This document shows positions 1 through 6,400 of a DNA stretch of 7,260 nt, piece by piece (the stretch's first letter is position 1; the number at the start of each line of letters is the position of its first letter). The notes below the pieces were generated by a model. That model was not told the origin of the DNA, made no database searches, and saw only the letters and a list, made by a program, of their open reading frames with translations. The translations under genes and the position numbers were made by a program. Source of the stretch: an uncultured Sphingomonadales bacterium (GTDB lineage: Bacteria; Pseudomonadota; Alphaproteobacteria; Sphingomonadales; Sphingomonadaceae); contig CAITOD010000360.1 in NCBI GenBank assembly GCA_903893935.1, forward strand, positions 1 to 7,260, given 5' to 3'.

Positions 1-684
1 ATCGGCCGCACCAAAGCGGGTGGCGTGGGCCAGCAGCCAGATCGCGATGAAATCGGTATAGGGCGCTTCTTCGGCGAATATGCGCCCAAGGTCGGCCTCG
101 ATCCACGCCGGGCGGGTCAGGCTGGCATTGTCGCGCATCAGGCGCAGGCGGTCGCCGGCAAAGACCATGCCCCACAGCGCGTGATCGGCGGCGTTGAGCC
201 AATCCTGCAACAGCGCGGTCGGGCTGCGGCGGGTGCGGCCGCCGTCGCCATCACCGAATTCGGGCTGGGCCTTGGCAAAGGCATCGGCGCCCGCCATAGG
301 CGCCGCCACGACGATGGGGACGCGACCGTGCTTTGCCTCCCACGCCAGGCGGAAACGGCGGGTGCTTTGGTGGTGATCGATCGGCCCGGTCAGGTCGGTA
401 AAGCCAAAGCATTGCGTCAGCAGGTCGCGGGCGAAGGCGGCGGTGCGCGTTGCGGTCTTGGCATCGACTCGGTCGTATTCGCGCCAGATCGCCTGACCGA
501 TGCGGAAATAGCGCGATATCTCGTCGGCCAGCATCGTGCCCTTTGGGCAGGCATAGGATTGGGCCGCCTGATCCGACCGATCGGTTGCGAGGATTTTCTG
601 GACTTGTTCGGGGGCGATCAGGCCGCCTTCGATGCTGACGGCGATCAGGCCGAGTTCGGCGGCGCGGGGTGCGGTGCGGGCCAT
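1..684 (-). CDS. N-terminal part of a large Eco57I-type adenine methyltransferase / R-M-like protein, 3'-partial; DISARM DrmMI-like
   Basis: The first 228 codons of a protein that runs off the left edge without a stop. It begins MARTAPRAAELGLIAVSIEG. Family-like stretches: IEGGLIAPE (18-26); CPKGTMLADEISRYFRIGQA (46-65); a helical segment with LLTQCFGF (88-95); LRLMRDNASLTRPAWIEADL (180-199); and YTDFIAIWLLAHATRFG (209-225). The pattern of an 'LRLLRD...SLTR...EfDL...F..lWLL.HaSR' block is, from memory, characteristic of the N-terminal region of large Eco57I-type methylase/restriction proteins, which transfer methyl from S-adenosylmethionine to the N6 of adenine. The SAM-binding and NPPY catalytic motifs would lie beyond position 1, so activity cannot be judged. 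The start is well supported: ATG within TGATG at the end of the SNF2 gene, with GGAGG 7 bases upstream. Directly following a DrmD-like gene, it is the natural DrmMI candidate. Coding is supported by an uninterrupted frame and GC-rich third positions. Confidence is high for the gene, moderate for the family. Confidence 0.8.
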   Translation of the reverse strand, partial: MARTAPRAAELGLIAVSIEGGLIAPEQVQKILATDRSDQAAQSYACPKGTMLADEISRYFRIGQAIWREYDRVDAKTATRTAAFARDLLTQCFGFTDLTGPIDHHQSTRRFRLAWEAKHGRVPIVVAAPMAGADAFAKAQPEFGDGDGGRTRRSPTALLQDWLNAADHALWGMVFAGDRLRLMRDNASLTRPAWIEADLGRIFAEEAPYTDFIAIWLLAHATRFGAAD

Positions 685-3479
685 CAGTACGCCTCCGGCA
701 CCAGGACATGGATGCCGATGACATCGGGGGGCAGGACGGGTTCGACCACGGTGGTCACGCCTTCGCCGCGGGTGGCGGCCTTTACCCGGTCATGATCTTC
801 GGACAGCAGAGCGGCGCGCGCCTGGGCGTGGTCGGCCATGGCGGCGGCATATTCGGGCAAGCGGGCCAGTGCCGCTTCGATCTGGCGCGCGATGGCCTGA
901 TCGGCCAGATTGCCGGTGGTATCGGGTTCGAGCAGGGCCAGAGCCTCGGCCCCGGTGGCGACGATGTCGCTTCCGGCAAAGGCGATGGCGGTGGATTCTT
1001 CGGCGAGCAACGTGCGGCGCCCGCTTGTGGTCAATTTGAAGCGCAGGCGCAGCAGCAGGACGGTGGTCAGCCGTTGCACACGATCGGTGCGCCAGGCGCC
1101 GCAGCGGCCGAGCGTGGCCTTGCCCTCTACACCATGGGGATCGAGCGCGCCTTCGGCCATGGCCTCTGCCAGGGTGGCGACCAGCGGGTGGGCGCGGCCG
1201 ACGTGGGCGACATCGGGCTGCAATTTGTCGGTAAAGCCGATCTTGCGTGTGCCGGTCAGGCCGCGTGCGCGCAGGCGTTCGCGCATTTGCTGCGGCAGAC
1301 CGTCGTAACGGACCGTGTGGTAATCGCCGGATTGTCCGAGCGGCGCATCGATGCGCGCGAGCGCGCGGCGAGTGAAGCGCGCGACTTCATCGGGGCCGCC
1401 GAGCAGATCGCGCAGCTTTTGCCATTCGGGCAGGACTTCGGCGGGTTTCAGCGCCGTTTGGGCATAGCGGGTCTGGCTTTTGCGGGCGTTTTCTTCGGCG
1501 TCTTTCCAGCGCGTTTCCAGATTTGCCTCGGCATCGCCGAAATCGAACAGGCCTTGGGCGCGGGGAGTGGCGGAACGCAGCAGCATGGCCTGCATCAGGG
1601 CGTTTGACACGCTGGCTGAATCTTCGGGGACGGGCACGACCACACCGGTTTCGCGTTCGATGCGCCGCATCTTGTCGGTGATGACCTTGATCACGGCGCC
1701 GTCGATCATCGAGTTTTCGCCGAACATCATCACCGACCAGACCTGTTTGGCCTGTTGGCCGAAGCGATCGACCCGGCCGTCGCGCTGCTGATGGCGGGTG
1801 GGGTTCCAGTTGAGATCGTAATGGACGACGGCGTTGAACAGCGATTGCAGGTTGATGCCTTCGGACAGGCAGTCAGTGGCGACAAGGATGCGCGCGGGGT
1901 AGTCCTCCAGCGCGTCGATGCGGGTGCGGCGTTCTTCCGGGGCGAGGCGGCCGGTGATGACTTCGACTTTATGTTTCTTGAAGTGCGTCCGCAGGGCTTC
2001 GCCGACCGCTTCGGCGGTGTTGATGAACCGGCAGAAGATGACGGGGCGGGCTTCCTTTTTGTCGACCAGGTCTTTCACCTGGCGGACGAGTTCGCGCAGC
2101 TTTGGATCATCCTTGAAATTGACTGCCAGGCCTTCGGCGCGCGCGATCAGGGCGCTGAGTTCAGCGGCCTCTTCGCTGTCGAGCGCGGTGGCGGGCTCGA
2201 GGTCGGATTCGGCCAATTGGCCTTCGTCGGCGTCGAACAGCAGCGGTTCCAGCGCAGCCTCTTCGGCCATTCCGCCAAGCCGGTTGCGCAAGGCGCTGAG
2301 TGCTGCGGCCGGGGAGGAGCCGACGCACCGCATCAGCGCGAGCGTGCCCCAGAATGCCAGACGCCGGGCACGTTCCCCGTCTGCGCGGGTGGCGACGCCA
2401 AGGCAGTATTCGAGGACGTCTTCCTGAAAGTTCTGGAAATCGCCGCTGAGTTTATAGGGCGCGTCGGCCTTCATCGCCTTGGCAAAGGCGCCGGCTTCTC
2501 CCCAGTTGTCGGCAATGTCGGCGCGGCGGCGTTGCACGAAATGCTGGGCAAGGCGGCGGCGATAGCGTTCGCGGGCGTTGGTGTCGGCTGAATCGGGACC
2601 GCCGACCAGATCGGGGTGAAGCAGGCTCAGCAAACGTGCATAGGCATCCTGATTGCCGCTGTGGGGTGTTGCGGTCAGCAGCAGCATGTGCCGCGTGCTG
2701 TCTTCGGCCAGGCGTTCGAGCAGGGAAAAGCGTTGTTGTGTGCCCTTTTCGCTGCCGCCAACGCAAGCGTGGGCTTCATCGACGATGACAAGTCCGGGGC
2801 AGGCGTGGGCGAAGTTTTCGCGGCGGCTGTCAGCCTTGATATAGTCGAGGCTCACCACGGTGTACGGGAAGACGGCGAAGATGGTGTCACCCAGGGCAAG
2901 GCCTTGTTCGAGTGAGCGGGCGCGGGCCGAGGTGACGGCGACGGCGTCTATGTCGAACTTTTCGGCCAGTTCGCCGATCCATTGATCGACCAGATGGGGC
3001 GGGCACAAGACGGTGAACCGATCGACTTCGCCGCGATCAAGCATTTCACGCAGGATCATTCCAGCTTCGATGGTCTTGCCGATACCAACGTCGTCGGCGA
3101 TCAGCAGGCGCTTTACATCGAGGCGCAGCGCCATCAGCAACGGGACGAGTTGATAGGCGCGCGGTTCAACACCCAGGTGCGCGGCGCTGCGGAACGGGCC
3201 GGCGCCACGGCGCAACGACAGCCGCAGGGCATCGGCCAGCAGGCGCGCGGCATCCTGGTTGTCGCGTTGATCCGCCGTCGGCTGCGCGAATGTCGCCGGG
3301 CGAACTGGTTGGCGTTCCAGCGCGGGAGCGATGACCAGCGCGTCCTCTTCAGAACCGGACAGCGGGCGTACGCGGAGCAGGCCTTCACCCGGCTTTGCCA
3401 GCACGATCCATTCGCGCCCCCGGGCATGAACCAGATCGCCGATCTGTAGCTGGGCGGGGGACACTGTGGCGAGGCTCAT
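684..3479 (-). CDS. SNF2/HepA-like SF2 helicase-translocase, DISARM DrmD-like
   Basis: Complete 931-residue ATP-dependent DNA translocase/helicase of the SNF2-like branch of superfamily 2. Motifs seen in order: a Q-motif-like PRAYQ (106-110); Walker A DDVGIGKT (129-136); motif Ia region LCPPHLVDQW (158-167); Walker B DEAH (234-237); motif III LLLTATPHSG (266-275); RecA2 entry PVIFCRF (479-485); motif V ATDCLSEGINLQ (534-545); motif VI HQQRDGRVDRFGQ (563-575). All key residues are present, so the enzyme should be active. Residues 1-100 contain a small basic domain (GDLVHARGREWIVL), and about 290 residues after the helicase core match no domain I recognise. The ATG overlaps the upstream stop as ATGA, and GGAG lies 7 bases before it, which fixes the start. 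The TGA overlaps the methylase-like ATG as TGATG. The class 1 DISARM gene drmD encodes an SNF2-like helicase placed before drmMI, matching this context. A generic HepA/RapA-type helicase is the alternative. Confidence 0.93.
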   Translation of the reverse strand: MSLATVSPAQLQIGDLVHARGREWIVLAKPGEGLLRVRPLSGSEEDALVIAPALERQPVRPATFAQPTADQRDNQDAARLLADALRLSLRRGAGPFRSAAHLGVEPRAYQLVPLLMALRLDVKRLLIADDVGIGKTIEAGMILREMLDRGEVDRFTVLCPPHLVDQWIGELAEKFDIDAVAVTSARARSLEQGLALGDTIFAVFPYTVVSLDYIKADSRRENFAHACPGLVIVDEAHACVGGSEKGTQQRFSLLERLAEDSTRHMLLLTATPHSGNQDAYARLLSLLHPDLVGGPDSADTNARERYRRRLAQHFVQRRRADIADNWGEAGAFAKAMKADAPYKLSGDFQNFQEDVLEYCLGVATRADGERARRLAFWGTLALMRCVGSSPAAALSALRNRLGGMAEEAALEPLLFDADEGQLAESDLEPATALDSEEAAELSALIARAEGLAVNFKDDPKLRELVRQVKDLVDKKEARPVIFCRFINTAEAVGEALRTHFKKHKVEVITGRLAPEERRTRIDALEDYPARILVATDCLSEGINLQSLFNAVVHYDLNWNPTRHQQRDGRVDRFGQQAKQVWSVMMFGENSMIDGAVIKVITDKMRRIERETGVVVPVPEDSASVSNALMQAMLLRSATPRAQGLFDFGDAEANLETRWKDAEENARKSQTRYAQTALKPAEVLPEWQKLRDLLGGPDEVARFTRRALARIDAPLGQSGDYHTVRYDGLPQQMRERLRARGLTGTRKIGFTDKLQPDVAHVGRAHPLVATLAEAMAEGALDPHGVEGKATLGRCGAWRTDRVQRLTTVLLLRLRFKLTTSGRRTLLAEESTAIAFAGSDIVATGAEALALLEPDTTGNLADQAIARQIEAALARLPEYAAAMADHAQARAALLSEDHDRVKAATRGEGVTTVVEPVLPPDVIGIHVLVPEAY
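692..696 (-). promoter_or_regulatory. Ribosome binding site (GGAGG) for the methylase-like gene
   Basis: The minus strand reads GGAGGCGTACTGATGG, a near-consensus Shine-Dalgarno 7 bases before the ATG at 684-682. It lies within the final codons of the SNF2 helicase gene. The stop TGA (686-684) shares one base with the ATG, a TGATG termination-reinitiation junction. This strongly supports the ATG at 684 as the true start of the partial methylase-like gene. Confidence 0.75.
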
Positions 3480-6400
3480 TCCGGTACTCCAAGGGCCGCC
3501 GCGAGGGCAGGCGGGATCGTATCACCAGGTTCAATCGGCAATTCAATGAGTTCTCGTGCCAAATCGGCGCAGCGGTCAACCAGTGTTGCAGGCGGCGTGC
3601 CTGCTATGGCCATGACCATCAGGCCGGGCCAGCACAGTGGGTAGCTGATTCCTCCGATCACTTCGGCCGATGGTGGTGGCGCGCCCCAGCGGGCGAGGGC
3701 GGAAAGCCACGGATTGCCGGCACCAGACGGATCGCCTTCGCCCATTGCTGCGGCGGCAGGCCAGTCGCGTTGGCACCGCGCCATGCGATCGAGCAGGTCG
3801 ATTACGCGTTCGTTACGCCGGTCGATCAGTTCATGATCGGGCTGATTCTGATAGGACAAGAGGCAGCGGTAGCAGCCCGCAACGCAAGGCTCGTTGCCCT
3901 CTACCAGTTCGCCATCCTTGCGCTGCCAGTGCATCATGTCGAGCGCGACTTCGGCCAGTCTTTGCCAGCGATCGGCGCTTTCCATCAGGCGGCGCAGGAC
4001 GCCAGCGCCGCCTTCCGAGGCTTCGTAGAACAGGATGGCGCGGCGGTTGTCGCGCGTGGGCAGGGGTTCGCTCGACAGCTCGCCCGATTCCAGCACATGT
4101 TCGGTTTCGATGGCGCGGGTCAGTGCGTGTTGCAGCGTGGCCATCTCACCCGATGTGAGGTCTAGCGTGTGGTCGAACTGAAGCAGCATCGCATTCTTGG
4201 TATCTTCGACCAATGGGACGATGGTTTGACGCCGGGCGCCGCGGGGATCAGCACCTTCGTCATCGCCGGCAGCCTCGTTCTTTAGCCAGCGGCCCGAAAT
4301 CGTGTCGATGTCAAAGCCGGTGTGTGCCTGCTCCTTGCGGCGGCGCAGGCCGAGATTGACACGTGAGAGGCGGGTCTGTGGGCCGTAACGTACCACCGCC
4401 AGTGGGCTTTCATCGGCCTTGAGCAGGATCTGGTCTTGTCGATCGGCTTCCCACGAGAATATCGTGCGAATTTCAAAGCCCCGCCGCTGACGATCTTCGT
4501 CGTTGGCAGTAATGCGCGCGCCGGGCACGGCATCGACGTTTTCGATCCTGTAGAGGCGCGAAAGGATGCCTTCCTCGGTCAGAGTCTGATTGCAAACCAC
4601 GCATCGCTCCTGCGTCTTTACCGTATGGGCTGCGCCGCAATTCTGACAGCAACGCACTTCGCTGGTGACGAGGGTGTTGTCGGCATTGCGGGTGCCTGAA
4701 GGCAGCTTGGCGCGGTTGCAGCGGAAGGCCTTACCCTCGTGATAAACCAGGCTGTTCGGGCCAAATTCTGCCAGCGCAAGGAAGCGCGGACGTTGCAGGA
4801 CGGTGGACGATTTTTCCCCATCGATGAACGCATAGAGCGGCAGGCGTGGGAAATTGTAGCCCGGCAGGAAGCCCTCGGTGGCGAGATAGCGATAGGCGTA
4901 AAAATCGGAGCTGGACGACGAGGCGCCGGTTGCGAGCAAATCGACTTGCCGATCGGCGGCGACATAGCGTGATCGGGCGTCTTTGCGTTCGATCGATGAT
5001 ATGCCCGGGCGGTCCGCCAGGTCGGATGCGGCGCGTCGTTCGTCATTGGCGGATTTGAACAGGGTACGCCAGCGATCGAAGGCATGGTCGAGGGACTGGC
5101 CCGCCGTGTCCCAGTGTTGGGCGACGAATTCCTCTGGGGTGCCTATCTCCGCCGAACCGTTCTTTGGCAAGGCCGAGGCAATGACCCGTTCGGCGCGTGC
5201 GCGCGCTTCGTCACTGGCGGTGGCTTGGGCAATGCCCTGTTGGCGCTCTTCATTCAGCGGGAGCGCTGAATCCGTCATGTCCAGGTTTTCGGGAATCGTT
5301 GACGCGAGGCCTTTGCCTGCCGCCGCAAGCCATTCTGCATGGACATGCGAGGCGAGCAGGTCAGGGTTGATCAGATCAATCGCCGGTGCGCGCACGATGC
5401 CCGCCACTAGATCGGTGCGACGTTCGAAATAGTATTGGTCGTGCGGGCTTTGCGCGGCGCAATAGGTCACCACCAGTGCGGCCTGGCCACTGCGACCGGC
5501 GCGGCCGGCACGCTGGGCATAGTTGGCGGGCGTTGGCGGCACATTGCGCAGATAGACAAGATTGAGCTGCGAAATATCGACACCCAGTTCCATGGTGGGG
5601 GAGCAATAGAGCAGCGGCAGGAAATCCTGCTTTTCGCCCAGCACTCTGGCATCGGTGGCAAGCTGTTTGATGCGCGCCGGGTCATTGTCGTTTTGCCGGA
5701 AGCGGCATTCCCGCATTTCGCGAAGGAGTGCTGTAACCTGCGCGGTGTGTTCACGCGCTTCGAACGCCATGGGCAATCCGCCCGGCGTGGCTAGCCTGGC
5801 GGCGATGTCTTCGTAAAGTTGGCGGAAGAACGCGTTTTGTTGCGCGGCGCTCGGTGCGCCTTCGCCGGGGCGCAGCACCAGGGCGCCGGGTGCCAATCGC
5901 CAGCCGAGCATGCCGCCGGCAGAGAACTGGCGCACCATCTGGTGGCGTTCAGCGGCCAGGAGCATGGCTTCGATCAAAGGTTCACGATCGGCGAGGCGGA
6001 GATCGCCGCAGGCCTTGGCGAAATTGCGGGCCAGACCGCTACGGCCGGACACGCGCACAATCCGGTCGAACTTGCTGCCTTGCGCGCCGACGACCAGCGC
6101 GGTCTGGAATTCGAGGTCGCCGTTTTCCTCTTCGCGGTTGATCGCCCAGGGATCCTTGAGAATTTGCCGCGATTTTTCGGCAGCTTGACGAAGCTCAATT
6201 TCGTCGAGGGCATCGACTGCAACCGCCAGCCCCCGGCGCATTGTTTCGAATAAATCGCGGAACATACGTTTGCGGGTTTCAGCATCAACCTTCGCCAAAA
6301 TGTTGAACCCGATACGCTGTTCGTCGCTCAACCCAGAGCGATCCGCGCCGCTGCATGCCTTGGCATCTTGTGCTAGCATTGCGATGCCTGGATAATCGAC

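Noticed and set aside
251..724. Minus-strand open frame of 157 codons overlapping the methylase-like start
   Set aside because: Arg/Pro-rich shadow in another frame of the same strand; it has no domain and overlaps two better-supported genes.
25..795. Plus-strand open frame of 256 codons at the left edge
   Set aside because: It lies opposite the methylase-like frame, which has a proper ribosome site, a TGATG junction and family-like sequence. The plus-strand product is low-complexity Gly/Ala-rich.
669..2591. Long plus-strand open frames (669-1607 and 1755-2591) opposite the SNF2 gene
   Set aside because: They are antisense to a motif-complete helicase. Their translations are Gly/Ala/Gln-rich with no recognisable domain, as expected from reading GC-rich codons backwards.
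684..3479. SNF2 gene as RNA-polymerase recycling factor RapA
   Set aside because: The core is HepA-like, but the coupling to a DUF1998 helicase and a methylase fits a defence role better, and I see none of the extended N-terminal Tudor-like region of true RapA.
3395..4165. Plus-strand open frame spanning the junction of the two helicase genes
   Set aside because: Antisense to DUF1998 and to the start of the SNF2 gene, with no recognisable protein features.
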